The translations under genes were made by a program, and so were the position numbers. Shown here in pieces: positions 24,686-34,556 of a stretch of DNA of 64,000 nucleotides. The notes below the pieces were generated by a model, which was given only the letters and a program-made list of their open reading frames with translations, ran no database searches and was not told the DNA's origin. This DNA comes from Mesorhizobium sp. J8 (GTDB lineage: Bacteria; Pseudomonadota; Alphaproteobacteria; Rhizobiales; Rhizobiaceae). Within the stretch, counting starts at the first letter, position 1. Every line of letters begins with the position of its first letter. The stretch covers positions 4,588,001 to 4,652,000 of the forward strand of contig NZ_AP024109.1 in the NCBI RefSeq assembly GCF_016591715.1. The letters are read 5' to 3'.

Positions 24686-25771
24686 TCAGCCCGCCTTCAC
24701 TGCGCGACCGGTGGCGGCATCGAAGACGCGCACCGAGGAGCCCGGCGGCGCGACGACCACTGTCTGCCCGACCGACAGCCCGACATCGTTCTCGAACACC
24801 GCCTTCACCGCGCCCTCGCCTTCGCCGAGATGGACGATGGTGCGCGCGCCGATCCGCTCGACGAAGCTCACCGGCATCGACAGCCCGCGCTCGGCAAGCG
24901 CCACTTGCTCGGGCCGGAAGCCATAGAGCACATCGCCACGCACCGCGCGCACGACCGAAGCCAGTTCATCCGGCAAGGGCGGTGTGACACCGAGCGGTCC
25001 GAGATCGACCACCAGCCCGCGATCGCTCTCAGCCGGCCTGCCCTTCAGCAGGTTCATACCCGGCGCGCCGATGAAGCGCGCGACGAAGACGTTGGCCGGA
25101 TTGTTGTAGACCTCGAGCGGCGTGCCGACCTGCTGCAACACGCCGTGATCCATCACCGCGATGCGGTCGGCCATGGTCATCGCTTCGAGCTGGTCGTGGG
25201 TGACATAGACCATCGTCTGCCTGAACTGGCGCTGCAACTGCTTGAGCTCGGTGCGCATCACCGCGCGGAAGGCGGCGTCAACATTGGACAAAGGCTCGTC
25301 GAGCAGGAAGATCGCCGGCTCCATAATCGCCGAGCGGCCGATCGCCACGCGCTGCAGGATGTTGACCGAGAGCCGGTCGGCCTTGCGGTCGAGCAGCGGC
25401 GAAAGCTGCAACATCTCGGCGATGGCGCCGACGCGGCGGTCGATCTCGGCCTTGGCGGCGCCGCGCATCTTCGGGCCGTAAGCCAGGTTCTGGCGCACCG
25501 TCATATGGGTGAAGATGGCGTAGTTCTGGAACACGAAGCCGACGCCGCGCCGCCCCATCGGGACGCCTGCCATGTCGCGCTCGCCGAACAGGATCCTGCC
25601 GCTGCTAGGTTCCTCCATGCCGGCAATCATGTTCATCGTCGTCGACTTGCCGCACCCGGACGGTCCAAGCAGCGCCATGAACTCGCCATCGGCGATTTCG
25701 AGGTCCATCGTCTTCAGCGCGGTGAAGTCGCCGAATTTCTTGACCAGATTCTGAAGATGGATGGCGCTCAT
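24686..25771 (-). CDS. ABC transporter ATPase 2 of a heterodimeric pair (degenerate signature motif)
   Basis: A 361-residue MalK-like ATPase with standard Walker A GPSGCGKST, Walker B FLLDEP (catalytic Glu159) and H-loop YVTHDQ, but the signature LSGGQ is replaced by LSVNI (134-138) followed by the normal LQRVAIGR. Numbering of all motifs is identical to ATPase 1, so the two align without gaps up to the H-loop. The start at 25771 overlaps the permease stop. In a dimer, its intact Walker site would pair with the intact signature of ATPase 1. Confidence 0.9.
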   Translation of the reverse strand: MSAIHLQNLVKKFGDFTALKTMDLEIADGEFMALLGPSGCGKSTTMNMIAGMEEPSSGRILFGERDMAGVPMGRRGVGFVFQNYAIFTHMTVRQNLAYGPKMRGAAKAEIDRRVGAIAEMLQLSPLLDRKADRLSVNILQRVAIGRSAIMEPAIFLLDEPLSNVDAAFRAVMRTELKQLQRQFRQTMVYVTHDQLEAMTMADRIAVMDHGVLQQVGTPLEVYNNPANVFVARFIGAPGMNLLKGRPAESDRGLVVDLGPLGVTPPLPDELASVVRAVRGDVLYGFRPEQVALAERGLSMPVSFVERIGARTIVHLGEGEGAVKAVFENDVGLSVGQTVVVAPPGSSVRVFDAATGRAVKAG

Positions 25772-26724
25772 GCCGGCACCTCCCGGCTCTTCGCCATGCG
25801 CTTCATGGCGTAGACCGCGACGATCGAGAGCACGATCAGGATGGCGAGCGCGATGGCCGCCACATAGCCCCAGATCAGGTCCTGCGTGGTGACCTTGTAG
25901 ATGTAGACGGAGATCGTCTCGGTGGCGACGCCGGGGCCGCCGCCGGTCATGATGTAGAGTGTGTCGAAGATCTTGAAATTCTCGATCACCCTTATTGCCA
26001 GCGCGATGATGATGATCGTCTTCATCTTCGGCAGCACGATGGTGGTGAAGCGCTGCAAGGCATTGGCGCCAAGCAGCGTCGCCGCCCTCATCTGGTCCTC
26101 CGGCACGCCGACGAGGCCGGCAAGCAGGATCAAGAACATCAGCGGCGTCCACTGCCAGATGTCGGCGATCATGACCGCGATCAGCGCCAGGTTCGGATCC
26201 GATAGCCAGGCGATCGCCACCGGCGCGCCGACGATGCGCGACAGGATGTCGTTCACCGGACCGCCCGACTGGAAGAGCATGAAGAACATGTAGCCGGCAA
26301 CCGCGGGCACGACCATCATCGGCATCAAGAGGATCGAATAGAAGATGCGCTTGCCGGGAAAATCGTCCGCGAACAGCGTTGCCAGCGCGAGGCCCAGCAG
26401 GAACTCCGCCGGCACGCAGACCAGCATGACGATTGCCGTGCGCTGCAGCGCGCTCCAGAAGCGTGTGTCGGCCGCGAGGTCGGTGTAGTTGGCGAAGCTG
26501 TTCCACATCTCCCAGGCGTTCCACCAACCGATGCCCGAAAGCGGCGACCAGTCGGTGACGCTGATGTAGAGTTGCATCAGAAGCGGAAAGGCCGAGATGA
26601 ACAGCACCAGGATTTGCGCCGGCAGGGTCAGGCGGAAGCCCAGCCGCGCGCCTTCGTCAGGCGTGACGGACCTTGTCCCCGCGTCCATCTTGTCCTCCGG
26701 AATCGTCGCCGTCACCGCGCTCAT
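25768..26724 (-). CDS. ABC transporter permease (CUT1, MalF-like)
   Basis: A 318-residue inner-membrane permease; hydrophobic segments begin near residue 33 ([19 protein letters not shown]) and the EAA loop is around [21 protein letters not shown], where the alignment EAA glutamate is an Arg-Ala-Ala variant. It overlaps the second permease gene and ATPase 2 gene by 4 bp each. The N-terminal 30 residues are polar and predicted cytoplasmic. Confidence 0.9.
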   Translation of the reverse strand: MSAVTATIPEDKMDAGTRSVTPDEGARLGFRLTLPAQILVLFISAFPLLMQLYISVTDWSPLSGIGWWNAWEMWNSFANYTDLAADTRFWSALQRTAIVMLVCVPAEFLLGLALATLFADDFPGKRIFYSILLMPMMVVPAVAGYMFFMLFQSGGPVNDILSRIVGAPVAIAWLSDPNLALIAVMIADIWQWTPLMFLILLAGLVGVPEDQMRAATLLGANALQRFTTIVLPKMKTIIIIALAIRVIENFKIFDTLYIMTGGGPGVATETISVYIYKVTTQDLIWGYVAAIALAILIVLSIVAVYAMKRMAKSREVPA

Positions 26725-27581
26725 TGCTTGAGCGCTCCGAAGGTCAGCCCGCGCACCAGATGGCGCTGGATGGCGATGCCCATGATCACCGGCGGCACCG
26801 CGGCGATCAGGCCAAGCGCGGCCTTGGCGCCGTAGAGCTGCCCGGTCATCGAGGACGACAGCGACGCCATGTAGACAGGGATCGTCACCCATTCGCGCGT
26901 CGTCAGCAGCAGCGCGATCAGATAATCCGACCAGTTGAGGATGAAGACGAAGAGCGCGGCGCTCGCCAGCGGCGCGCGCATCATCGGCAGCGTGATACGA
27001 GTGAAGACGCGCAGCCGCGAGCACCCCTCGACAAGTGCTGCCTCCTCGATCTCGCGCGGCATATCGTCGAAGAAGGTCTTCATCAGCCAGAAGGCGAAGG
27101 GCAGCGTGACGATGCCGTAGATCAGCGCCAGCCCCCACCATGTGTCGTTGAGATTGAGGAAGGCCCACATGATCATCACGGGGATCATGACGGCCATCGG
27201 TGGAAACAGCCTGAGCTGGATCAGCGCCAGCGGCAGGTTCTGGCCCGAGCCGAAGCGCGACAGGCCGTATGCCGCGGCGGTGCCCGCAGACATGGCGATC
27301 AGGGTTCCGAACACCGCAGAAAGCAGCGACGACAGGATCGGCTTCACCGCCGTATGGTCGAGCGCGACGATCAGGTCGTTGGTGGAGTGGCCGAACACGA
27401 ACTGGAAATTGGCGAGCGTCGGCTGCTTCGGCCACCAGGTCAAGTCGGCGCCGGTCGCCGACCATTCGCCGATCGGCTTGAAGGCCATCGACACCATCCA
27501 CAGGATGGGCACCAGCGTCACCGCCATCGCTGCGAGGATCGCGGCGTAGCGGAATATCTCGAAGGGAATTGAACGCTTCAT
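26721..27581 (-). CDS. ABC transporter permease (CUT1, MalG-like)
   Basis: A 286-residue permease with the EAA loop well preserved ([21 protein letters not shown]). The ATG at 27581 starts the short basic N-terminus [12 protein letters not shown] before the first membrane segment. The preceding gene is the binding protein, 80 bp upstream with hairpins in the gap. Part of the first importer in the long operon. Confidence 0.91.
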   Translation of the reverse strand: MKRSIPFEIFRYAAILAAMAVTLVPILWMVSMAFKPIGEWSATGADLTWWPKQPTLANFQFVFGHSTNDLIVALDHTAVKPILSSLLSAVFGTLIAMSAGTAAAYGLSRFGSGQNLPLALIQLRLFPPMAVMIPVMIMWAFLNLNDTWWGLALIYGIVTLPFAFWLMKTFFDDMPREIEEAALVEGCSRLRVFTRITLPMMRAPLASAALFVFILNWSDYLIALLLTTREWVTIPVYMASLSSSMTGQLYGAKAALGLIAAVPPVIMGIAIQRHLVRGLTFGALKQ

Positions 27582-27609
27582 CTGGCTGCTTTGCTGGTGG
27601 CGTTGGGAA

Positions 27610-27634
27610 GGAGGGGAAGAGCTGACGCCCCTCC
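27610..27634 (-). terminator. Hairpin after the CUT1 binding-protein gene
   Basis: GGAGGGG pairs with CCCCTCC across an 11-base loop, and a smaller CTGATC/GATCAG stem (about 27644-27665) overlaps the stop codon. Located between the abundant binding protein and the permease genes; a differential-expression role is inferred. Confidence 0.5.
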
Positions 27635-27661
27635 CCTCCGGTTCTGATCCAAGGAGACGGA

Positions 27662-29275
27662 TCAGCTGATCGGATCGAGAACCGTGGGCCAGGCCTCCTT
27701 GTTGGTCTTGATGGCTTCGAGGAGCTTGTCCTCGCCGATGCGCCGCGCGATCTTCTTCCATTCGCGTTCGGTGTCGGCCATCGCCTGCTCCGGCGTCTTG
27801 GCCTTGGTCAGCGAGGCCACGAGGTTCTCGTCGAGCGCGTTGTGGAAGGCCGTGGCGCCGGGATAGTTGATGGTCGGCACCGTGCGCGCCACCGTCTCGC
27901 GCACCACGTCCATGTGGTAGGCGTGATAGGTCTGGCGTACGAGCGGATCGGAGAAGTCCGAGAGCCGGAACGGATCGAGATAGCCGCCGGGATTGGCGCT
28001 CATCCAGGCATAGATGCGGGCAGAGCCCAGCCACTGCAGCAGAAGGTAGGCGGCCTCCGGATTCTTCGACTGCGACGAGACCATGCCGGTCAGCGAGAAC
28101 CACAGCACCGAGCGGCTGATCAGCTTGCCGTCGATCTCGCGACCCGGCGGCAGCATCGAGCCGATCTTGCCGGTGACGGCCGAATCCTTGTTGCCGGCAT
28201 TGTCGAGGAATTTCGGGAGGTTGGAGAAGGCGCAGGTCATCGCGGCGCCCCCCTTGGCGAAATTGCCATACTGCTCAGGCCAGCCCCACGAGATCGCGTC
28301 CGGCGAATGGTGCGCCAGGGACTCCACATATTCCTTGGTGGCGGCTATGCCCTGCTCGGAATTGATCAGCGGCTTGCCGTCGTCGCCGAACAGGAACTGG
28401 TTGGGCGAGGCCATCGAGACGTAGCGCTGGTACCAGTTGGTGTAGCCCCAGCCCTGGTTGCGCAGGTCGGTCGAGCCGAACAGGCCCTTGTCCGGCCGCT
28501 GGAAGAAGGCCGCGACGTCGCTGTGCTGCTTCCACGTCTTCGGCGGCGCGAGGTCGTAGCCGTATTTGTCCTTGAACGCCTTCTGCTCGGCGGCATCGCT
28601 GAACAGATCGGTGCGATAGACCCAGGTCTGGAAGTCGCCGTCCAGCGACACGCCATAGGTCGAGCCGCGATACTGGTTGAGCAGCGACACGCCCTTGGCG
28701 CCGTTGACGTAACCCTGCTTCGGGTCGTCCCATTCCGGCTTGTGCTTGGCGGCGAAGTCGTCGAGCTTGGCGATGCCGCCGGTCTCGGCGAGATCGCCGA
28801 GCCGGTTCCACTCGGTCGAATAGATGTCGTAGGCTCCACCCTTGGTGGAGATGTCCTGCATAGTCTTGGTGAATTCCTGGCCGTTGGGCAGGCCGACGAT
28901 CTCGATCTGGATGCCGGTTTCCTTTTCCCACAGGTCCTTGATCGACGGCGCGCCGGCCGGGAAAGGCTTGGTCAGCTGGCCGATCGAGCCGTCGGACAGG
29001 CCGAGCACGATCTTCGCCGGCGCCTTGCCGGCGGCTTTCAGGGCCTTGGCAGCCTCGACCGCGCGCCCTTCCGGCGTGTCGGCGCCGTATTGATAGCGCT
29101 CCGCGCCGTCGAAGCCGGTCGGCCCGCCGATCATGCCGGGTGCCAGCGCATCCGCCGCGAAGGCGCGGCCGGGACGAATGAACTGCGGTGCAATACCGGT
29201 CGCGGCGACGAACACCGCGGCCTTTCCTCCGGACGCCAGCAGGCGGCGCCGCGACATGCGGATCAAATGAGACAT
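27662..29275 (-). CDS. ABC transporter solute-binding protein, large family 1 type with twin-arginine signal
   Basis: A 537-residue binding protein, longer than usual UgpB/MalE-type proteins and in the size range of rhizobial GlpV-like proteins. The N-terminus [17 protein letters not shown] has a twin-arginine motif (residues 9-11) before a hydrophobic segment, ending near AFAADA, so export by Tat is likely. The ATG at 29275 follows GAGGGAGGAA. First gene of the fourteen-gene minus-strand run. Two ATPases, two permeases and this large binding protein match the composition of the rhizobial glycerol (Glp) importer, but glpD and glpR are absent, and the neighbouring dehydrogenase and isomerase suggest a sugar or cyclitol. 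Confidence 0.9.
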   Translation of the reverse strand: MSHLIRMSRRRLLASGGKAAVFVAATGIAPQFIRPGRAFAADALAPGMIGGPTGFDGAERYQYGADTPEGRAVEAAKALKAAGKAPAKIVLGLSDGSIGQLTKPFPAGAPSIKDLWEKETGIQIEIVGLPNGQEFTKTMQDISTKGGAYDIYSTEWNRLGDLAETGGIAKLDDFAAKHKPEWDDPKQGYVNGAKGVSLLNQYRGSTYGVSLDGDFQTWVYRTDLFSDAAEQKAFKDKYGYDLAPPKTWKQHSDVAAFFQRPDKGLFGSTDLRNQGWGYTNWYQRYVSMASPNQFLFGDDGKPLINSEQGIAATKEYVESLAHHSPDAISWGWPEQYGNFAKGGAAMTCAFSNLPKFLDNAGNKDSAVTGKIGSMLPPGREIDGKLISRSVLWFSLTGMVSSQSKNPEAAYLLLQWLGSARIYAWMSANPGGYLDPFRLSDFSDPLVRQTYHAYHMDVVRETVARTVPTINYPGATAFHNALDENLVASLTKAKTPEQAMADTEREWKKIARRIGEDKLLEAIKTNKEAWPTVLDPIS

Positions 29276-29319
29276 CGAATTCCTCCCTCGGGGCCTGTTC
29301 CTCCATGCCCACGTGAGGG

Positions 29320-29349
29320 ATATTGACGACAGTGCGTGAAGCCTGTCAA
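29320..29349 (-). promoter_or_regulatory. Candidate sigma-70 promoter for the fourteen-gene operon
   Basis: On the minus strand TTGACA (29349-29344) is followed after 18 bases by CAATAT (29325-29320), 45 bases before the ATG at 29275. The -35 element is a full consensus match; the -10 element is weak. Confidence 0.4.
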
Positions 29350-29504
29350 CATCATAAATACTCAAAACACGTCATAAGATCGCAAATGAGGGAGATAATG
29401 CAGTCCACCATACCCGTCACCTCGCGCCCCTTGCTTGGATTTGAGGGATTCCTGCCGCGACCTGGCCAGCTCGGCCGGACCTTCGCCGCGTTATGTACCG
29501 CGCC

Positions 29505-29520
29505 GGCTTGCGCGCAAGCC
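29505..29520. promoter_or_regulatory. Candidate LacI-family operator
   Basis: GGCTTGCGCGCAAGCC is a perfect 16-bp palindrome centred on CG, as is typical of LacI-family operators. It lies about 107 bp upstream of the regulator start and about 155 bp upstream of the proposed operon promoter. Confidence 0.45.
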
Positions 29521-29626
29521 AAGGGCGGTTACATCATTTCACATCAGAATCGCGGTCGCCGCTGAGGCGTTTTCCGTAACTGAGTGGACGCTGCGTGATT
29601 TTGATGCTTGCGATGAGGTGCTCGAC

Positions 29627-30655
29627 GTGCGGTCAACCCTGACAGACATAGCCCGGGAAGCCGGCGTTTCTCCGGCCACGGTCGACCGCGTGCTCAACAA
29701 CCGGCCGGGCGTGCGCGCCCGCACACGCGAGATCGTCATCGAGATGGCGCAGCGCCTGGGCTACATCGCCGAAACGCCGAACGGCACGCCGCAGCGCGCG
29801 GTGCCGGGACAGACGATCAGGCTCGATTTCGCGCTGCCGGCCGGCACCAACTCCTTCATAAAGCTCCTGCACCGGCACATCGAGGCGCAGGCATTGACGC
29901 GGCCCGATCTCGACGTGCGCGTGACGACCATCGAAGGCTTCAACCCCGACCGGCTCGCCCGCCTGCTGCAGGACCTGCATGGCCAGACGCAAGGCGTCGG
30001 GGTCATCGCGCTCGACCATCCGACGGTGCGAGAGGCGATCCGCTCGCTCTCGGCGAGCGACATCAAGGTCGTCACCATCGCCTCCGACATCCTGCACGTG
30101 CCGAGGGTTGCCTATATCGGCATCGACAACCGCGCGGCCGGGCGGCTGGCCGGCTATCTGCTCAACCGCTTCATGGGCGCCGGACATCCAGGCAAGGTCG
30201 CGCTGTTCGCCGGCTCGCTCGCCTATCGCGGCCACGAGGAGCGCGAGATGGGGTTCCGCCACATCGTCGCCGAGGAATCTCCCAACCTCGAGATCGTCGA
30301 GATGCGTGAAATGCTCGACGACCGCGAGAAGGCCTATTCCGAGGCCTCCGCTTTGCTCGAGCGCCACCCCGACCTCGCCGCGATCTACAATGTCGGCGCC
30401 GGCAACACCGGCATCGCCCGCGCGTTGAAGGAGCGCGGACGGGCGAAGGAGATCATCTTCCTCGGCCATGAAGTGACGGACGGCACCAAGGAGCTTTTGC
30501 TCGACGGCACGCTCGACGCGGTGATCGACCAGAACCCGCGCGTCGAGGCGAGGGAGGCGCTCAACATCCTGTCGCACTCCGTCAAGGGCTTGCCCTACGA
30601 GCTCCACCAGCCGCGGCTGCAGGTGATCTTCCGCGAGAGCATCCCGGAGATTTGA
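29627..30655 (+). CDS. LacI-family transcriptional regulator
   Basis: A 342-residue regulator. The N-terminal helix-turn-helix reads TLTDIAREAGVSPATVDRVL, followed by the hinge helix region ending LGYIAETP; the rest is a type 1 periplasmic-like sensor domain (VAYIGIDNRAAGRLAG, LGHEVTDGTKELL). GTG at 29627 was chosen because it places the HTH at the N-terminus and has GAGG 9 bases upstream; GTG at 29618 is an alternative, and the open frame back to 29435 has no family similarity. Divergent from the fourteen-gene operon, which it probably controls in response to the imported sugar or a derivative. Confidence 0.88.
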   Translation: MRSTLTDIAREAGVSPATVDRVLNNRPGVRARTREIVIEMAQRLGYIAETPNGTPQRAVPGQTIRLDFALPAGTNSFIKLLHRHIEAQALTRPDLDVRVTTIEGFNPDRLARLLQDLHGQTQGVGVIALDHPTVREAIRSLSASDIKVVTIASDILHVPRVAYIGIDNRAAGRLAGYLLNRFMGAGHPGKVALFAGSLAYRGHEEREMGFRHIVAEESPNLEIVEMREMLDDREKAYSEASALLERHPDLAAIYNVGAGNTGIARALKERGRAKEIIFLGHEVTDGTKELLLDGTLDAVIDQNPRVEAREALNILSHSVKGLPYELHQPRLQVIFRESIPEI

Positions 30656-30688
30656 GCCGTTTCGGCCTGGCTTCGAGGATCGACAGCC

Positions 30689-31753
30689 TCAGGCCGCAAT
30701 CAGCACCGTGCTGTCCGGCGACCAGGTGAGCACGACAGGCTGACCTTCCGCCAACCTCTCGGCGCCGGTGTTCTGGACGATCACCTTCAGCGTCTGGCCG
30801 TCGCGCTCGACGAAATAGGTGCTGTTGTTGCCGGCGAAGATGCGCTTCGAGACCCGGCCTTCGAGCGTGTTGGCATTGGCTGGATCGGGCTTTGCCGCGC
30901 CGGTGGAGATCCGGATGCGCTCGGGCCGCACGGCACAGCTCGCCTTGGCGCCGGCCGGCACCGATGCGCCTGTCGAAGCCGCGATCGTCGTGCCGTCCGG
31001 CAGCTTGATCCCAGAACCGGTCGCATCGCCGCGAAAGATGTTGGCGTCGCCGAGGAAGGTCGCCGCGAACTCGCTTTGCGGCCGGTCATAGATCTCTTCC
31101 GGCGGCCCCTCTTGCACCAGCCTGCCGTCGCGCAGGATGCCGATGCGGTCGCTCATCGTCAGCGCCTCTTCCTGGTCGTGCGTGACGAAGATGGTGGTGA
31201 TGCCGATCTCGCGCTGGATACGCTTCAGCTCGATCTGCATGTCGACGCGCAGCGCCTTGTCGAGCGCGCCGAGCGGCTCGTCGAGCAGGAGCACGCGCGG
31301 CTTGGTGACGATGGCGCGCGCCAGCGCCACGCGCTGGCGCTGGCCGCCGGAGAGCTGGTGCGGCTTGCGGCCGCCGAGCTTGCCCAGCTGCACGAGATCG
31401 AGCGCACGCTGCACTTCCGTGGCGATCGTCGCCTTCGGCTCGCCGCGCACCGAGAGCCCGAAAGCGATATTGTCGGCGACGCTCATATTGGGAAAAAGCG
31501 CGTAGTTCTGGAACACCATGCCGATGCGCCGCTTCTCGACCGGCACGCGCTCGACGCTCTCACCGCCGATGGCGATGCGGCCGGCATCCGGAAAATCGAA
31601 GCCCGCGATTTGTCTCAGCAGCGTGGTCTTCCCGCTGCCCGAAGGTCCGAGCAGCGCGTAGAAGCCGCCATCGGCGAAATCGATCGAGACATCGTCCAGC
31701 GCCTTGTGCGCGCCGAAGCTGCGGGAGACGTTCGCGACCTGGACGCCAGCCAT
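30689..31753 (-). CDS. ABC transporter ATP-binding protein (PotA-like)
   Basis: A 354-residue ATPase with Walker A GPSGSGKTT, Q-loop MVFQNY, signature LSGGQRQR, Walker B LLLDEPLGALD and H-loop FVTHDQ, then a C-terminal TOBE domain (CAVRPERIRI onwards) as in polyamine/iron/sulfate-type importers. It overlaps the stop of the permease by one base (TAATG) and is the last gene of the GntR-headed operon. All catalytic residues are present. Confidence 0.92.
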   Translation of the reverse strand: MAGVQVANVSRSFGAHKALDDVSIDFADGGFYALLGPSGSGKTTLLRQIAGFDFPDAGRIAIGGESVERVPVEKRRIGMVFQNYALFPNMSVADNIAFGLSVRGEPKATIATEVQRALDLVQLGKLGGRKPHQLSGGQRQRVALARAIVTKPRVLLLDEPLGALDKALRVDMQIELKRIQREIGITTIFVTHDQEEALTMSDRIGILRDGRLVQEGPPEEIYDRPQSEFAATFLGDANIFRGDATGSGIKLPDGTTIAASTGASVPAGAKASCAVRPERIRISTGAAKPDPANANTLEGRVSKRIFAGNNSTYFVERDGQTLKVIVQNTGAERLAEGQPVVLTWSPDSTVLIAA

Positions 31754-32541
31754 TATTTCTCTCCGCCGAATTTGAAGAAGCGCGCCGTGAGCAGCATCAG
31801 CGCCATCGACACCACGATGATGATCGTCGAGACCGCGTTGATCTCGGGCGTGAAACCTTTGCGGATCGCGGCATAGATTTCGACCGGCAGCGTCGTCTGG
31901 CCGGGCGTCGACAGGAAATACGAAACCACGAACTGGTCGAACGAGACGGCGAAGGCGAACAGTCCGCCGGCGATCACGCCGGGCATGATCCAGGGCAGTG
32001 TCACGCGCATGGTCACCTGCCACTGGTTGGCGCCGAGCGAGCGCGCCGCCTCCTCCAGTTCCGGCGCGAAGGTCTGCAGCCGCGCGGAGACGACGACGAT
32101 CACGTAAGGCAGCGCCAGCGCGACATGGCCAAGCAGGATTGCCACCAGCCCGCGGCCGATGCCGACGCCGAAGAAGAAGATCAGCATCGCCGTGCCGGTG
32201 ATCAGCCACGGGATGGCGATAGGCGGGAAGAGCAGCGCCTGGAGGAATTTCTTGCCGCGGAACTCGTAGCGGTAGAGCGCGAGCGAAGCCATCGAGCCCA
32301 GGCCCGTCGAGATCAACGTGGTGATGATGGCGATCTCGATGCTGTTCCAGGTCGCCGCGATCAGCTGGTCGTTCTGCCAGAGCGAGGCGTACCAGTCCGT
32401 CGTCCATTCGAACGGCAATTGGTAGAAGGGCGAGGCGTTGAACGACATCGCCGCCATGATGATGATCGGCAGATAGAGGAAGCCGAGCAAGAGCACGATG
32501 TAGAAGCGCCCGAGCCCTTCGAGGATGCGCGTCGTCGCCAT
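31753..32541 (-). CDS. ABC transporter permease (PotC-like)
   Basis: A 262-residue permease, with hydrophobic segments starting at residue 12 and the conserved loop ELEEAARSLGANQWQVTMRV, including the EAA motif. It is joined to both neighbours by 1-base TAATG overlaps, indicating translational coupling. Forms the channel with the PotB-like permease. Confidence 0.91.
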   Translation of the reverse strand: MATTRILEGLGRFYIVLLLGFLYLPIIIMAAMSFNASPFYQLPFEWTTDWYASLWQNDQLIAATWNSIEIAIITTLISTGLGSMASLALYRYEFRGKKFLQALLFPPIAIPWLITGTAMLIFFFGVGIGRGLVAILLGHVALALPYVIVVVSARLQTFAPELEEAARSLGANQWQVTMRVTLPWIMPGVIAGGLFAFAVSFDQFVVSYFLSTPGQTTLPVEIYAAIRKGFTPEINAVSTIIIVVSMALMLLTARFFKFGGEK

Positions 32542-33410
32542 TACGCAGCTCTCCGCAGGACGGGTGCGGCCAGCGCCAGGATGATCAGCACCACGGCGAG
32601 CAGGATGAAGGACAGCGCCGCGCCCAGCGGCCAATTGAAGACCGCGACGAACTGGTCCTCGATGACGGTGCCGTAGAAGGTGCCGGTGCGGCCGCCGAGG
32701 ATGCGTGGCTCCATGAAGGAGCCGACCACCGGCACGAAGATCAGCGCGGCACCCGCGATCAGCCCCGGCATCGACAGCGGGATGATCACCCGCCACAGCA
32801 CCTGCCGCCGCGACGCGCCGAGCGAGCGTCCAGCCTCGATCAGCGAGTCGTCGATCGCCTGCAGCGTAAGGTAGCAGGTTAACACCATGTAGGGCACGTA
32901 GGAGTGAACCAGGCCGATGATGACGGCGGGATAGGAGTACATCAGGTCGATGTTGATCTTGAACGGCAGCACGGCGTTGAGCGCCGTGTCGAGGATGCCG
33001 CCTTCGCGCAGCACCATCGCCCAGGAGAAGATGCGCACCAGTCCGTTCGACCAGAAAGGCAGGATGACGAGCAGGAAGATCGCCTCGCGGCTGCGCCCCT
33101 TGAGCACCTTGGCCAGCACGTAGGCCGCCGGATAGCCGATGACGACGCACCACAGCGTCACCTCGAGGCCGAGACGCAGCGATGAAAGCAGAAGCCGCGA
33201 ATAGAGGCTTTGCGAAAAGAAGGCCGCGTAATTGCCGACCGTGAAGGCCCATTCCTTTCCGGCCAGCGGCAGGTCGGTCATGAACGAGAAAAAGACCATG
33301 GCCGACAGCGGCAGGAAGATCGCCACCGTCAGCCACAGATAGGCGGGGAGGAGAAGCGGCAGGGCCGGCTTCAGCCCGCGGCGCGAACCGATCGCAAGCT
33401 GGTCGGCCAT
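32541..33410 (-). CDS. ABC transporter permease (PotB-like)
   Basis: A 289-residue permease with a first hydrophobic segment at about 17-42 and a family loop LIEAGRSLGASRRQVLWRV, in which the EAA is EAG. Located 28 bp after the binding-protein gene; the small gap holds the ribosome site. Member of the polyamine/opine/spermidine-type permease family. Confidence 0.91.
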   Translation of the reverse strand: MADQLAIGSRRGLKPALPLLLPAYLWLTVAIFLPLSAMVFFSFMTDLPLAGKEWAFTVGNYAAFFSQSLYSRLLLSSLRLGLEVTLWCVVIGYPAAYVLAKVLKGRSREAIFLLVILPFWSNGLVRIFSWAMVLREGGILDTALNAVLPFKINIDLMYSYPAVIIGLVHSYVPYMVLTCYLTLQAIDDSLIEAGRSLGASRRQVLWRVIIPLSMPGLIAGAALIFVPVVGSFMEPRILGGRTGTFYGTVIEDQFVAVFNWPLGAALSFILLAVVLIILALAAPVLRRAA

Positions 33411-33438
33411 TCTGCCTCTCCTCCCCGAAAGACGCCGA

Positions 33439-34518
33439 TTACTTCACGTTGACCTTCAGCTCCTGCCACAGCGCCAGATACTTTTCGCGCTGCTCGTCGG
33501 TGATCGGCGCCTGGAACTGGATACGCTTGGCGACATCCGGGCTGCCCATGACCTTGCGGTTGAAAGCATCCTCGGGCAGCGCCTCGACCGCCTTCGTGTT
33601 GGCCGAGACCGGTGCGCCGACCTTGGTGACCCATTCGACATAGAATTTCGGGTCGATCATGTAGTTGATGAAGGCCTCGGCGCCGGCGACGTTCTTGGAG
33701 CCGACGGGGATCGAGAAGGCGTCGAGCCAGGCGACGGCGCCTTCCTGCGGGATGACCAGCGAGACCGGCAGCTTGAAATGCGTCTTGGCGCGGTCGGCCG
33801 AGCCGCTCCAATAGGTGCCGATGTCGATCTGGTTGGAGGCGACCATCTGGTTCCAGTCGTTCTCCGAGCTCCAGAAGGTCTTGATCTGCGGCATCAGCGA
33901 GGTGAGCTTCGCCTTGACCGCATCCATATCCTTGATGTCGTTGATGTTCTGCCCTGAAGCGATCGCGCCGAACTGCACCGCCTCGACGGCGTCGTCGCGG
34001 ATGATGACGCGGCCCTTATGCGCCGGATCCCACATCTCGGCGATGCTCGTCGGCGGCTTGTCGAAGGACTTTTCGTTGATGGCCAGAGCCGTCAGGCCCC
34101 ACACCCACGGCACGCCATAGACCTTGCCGTCATGGTTGAGCATCGGCGAGCCCGCCTTGTCCTTGGCGATGTCGGCATAGTTGGAAAGCTTCGAGACGTC
34201 GATCGGCTGGATCAGCTTGCCGGCCATCGCCTGGTCGTTGAAGGCGGCGTTGATCATGACGACGTCGTAGAGGCCGGGATTGGTGCGGATCTTGGTCAGC
34301 ATCTCCTGTTCGGAGTTGAAGAAGTCATTGACCACCTTGAAGCCGGTCGCCTTCTCGAAATTGGCCACCGCCCACGGCTCGTCGGCGCCGTAGCCCTTCC
34401 AGTTGAGCACATGCACTTCCTCGGCGGCTTGCGCGACCCAAGGGAATGCACAAACCGTGAAGGCGGAGACCAAGACGGCGGTGGCCGTCAGAAAAGCGGT
34501 CAGTCGGGGCATACGCAT
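33439..34518 (-). CDS. ABC transporter solute-binding protein (PotD-like)
   Basis: A 359-residue periplasmic protein with a Sec signal (MRMPRLTAFLTATAVLVSAF, cleavage near WVAQAAEE). Mature sequence begins VHVLNWKGYG, typical of spermidine/putrescine-binding proteins. The segment AVAWLDAFSIP keeps the Trp and Asp that in PotD contact the polyamine (W255 and D257), so an amine ligand is plausible. ATG at 34518 was chosen for its AGAGGAAAG site; an ATG at 34533 would include that site in the coding region. The kinase gene upstream is 38 bp away. Confidence 0.88.
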   Translation of the reverse strand: MRMPRLTAFLTATAVLVSAFTVCAFPWVAQAAEEVHVLNWKGYGADEPWAVANFEKATGFKVVNDFFNSEQEMLTKIRTNPGLYDVVMINAAFNDQAMAGKLIQPIDVSKLSNYADIAKDKAGSPMLNHDGKVYGVPWVWGLTALAINEKSFDKPPTSIAEMWDPAHKGRVIIRDDAVEAVQFGAIASGQNINDIKDMDAVKAKLTSLMPQIKTFWSSENDWNQMVASNQIDIGTYWSGSADRAKTHFKLPVSLVIPQEGAVAWLDAFSIPVGSKNVAGAEAFINYMIDPKFYVEWVTKVGAPVSANTKAVEALPEDAFNRKVMGSPDVAKRIQFQAPITDEQREKYLALWQELKVNVK

Positions 34519-34556
34519 GTTCTTTCCTCTCATTGTTTGCCCGGTTGGCGGGCTTG

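Larger units (their letters stand above)
29276..29626. promoter_or_regulatory. Divergent promoter region between the long operon and its LacI-type regulator
   Basis: This 351-bp gap has no convincing gene. It contains a minus-strand promoter candidate (29320-29349), two direct TCATAA repeats near 29353 and 29373, and a 16-bp palindrome with a central CG, GGCTTGCGCGCAAGCC (29505-29520), the form of a LacI-family operator. The plus-strand promoter of the regulator is not obvious. Confidence 0.5.

Noticed and set aside
23621..29275. Calling the two-ATPase importer the glycerol transporter GlpSTPQV
   Set aside because: Composition fits but glpD, glpR and the small GlpU-type gene are not seen, and the neighbours encode sugar/cyclitol enzymes.
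29435..29626. N-terminal extension of the LacI-type regulator by 64 residues
   Set aside because: The extension has no similarity to the family and the HTH normally begins within a few residues of the start; it also covers the likely operator.
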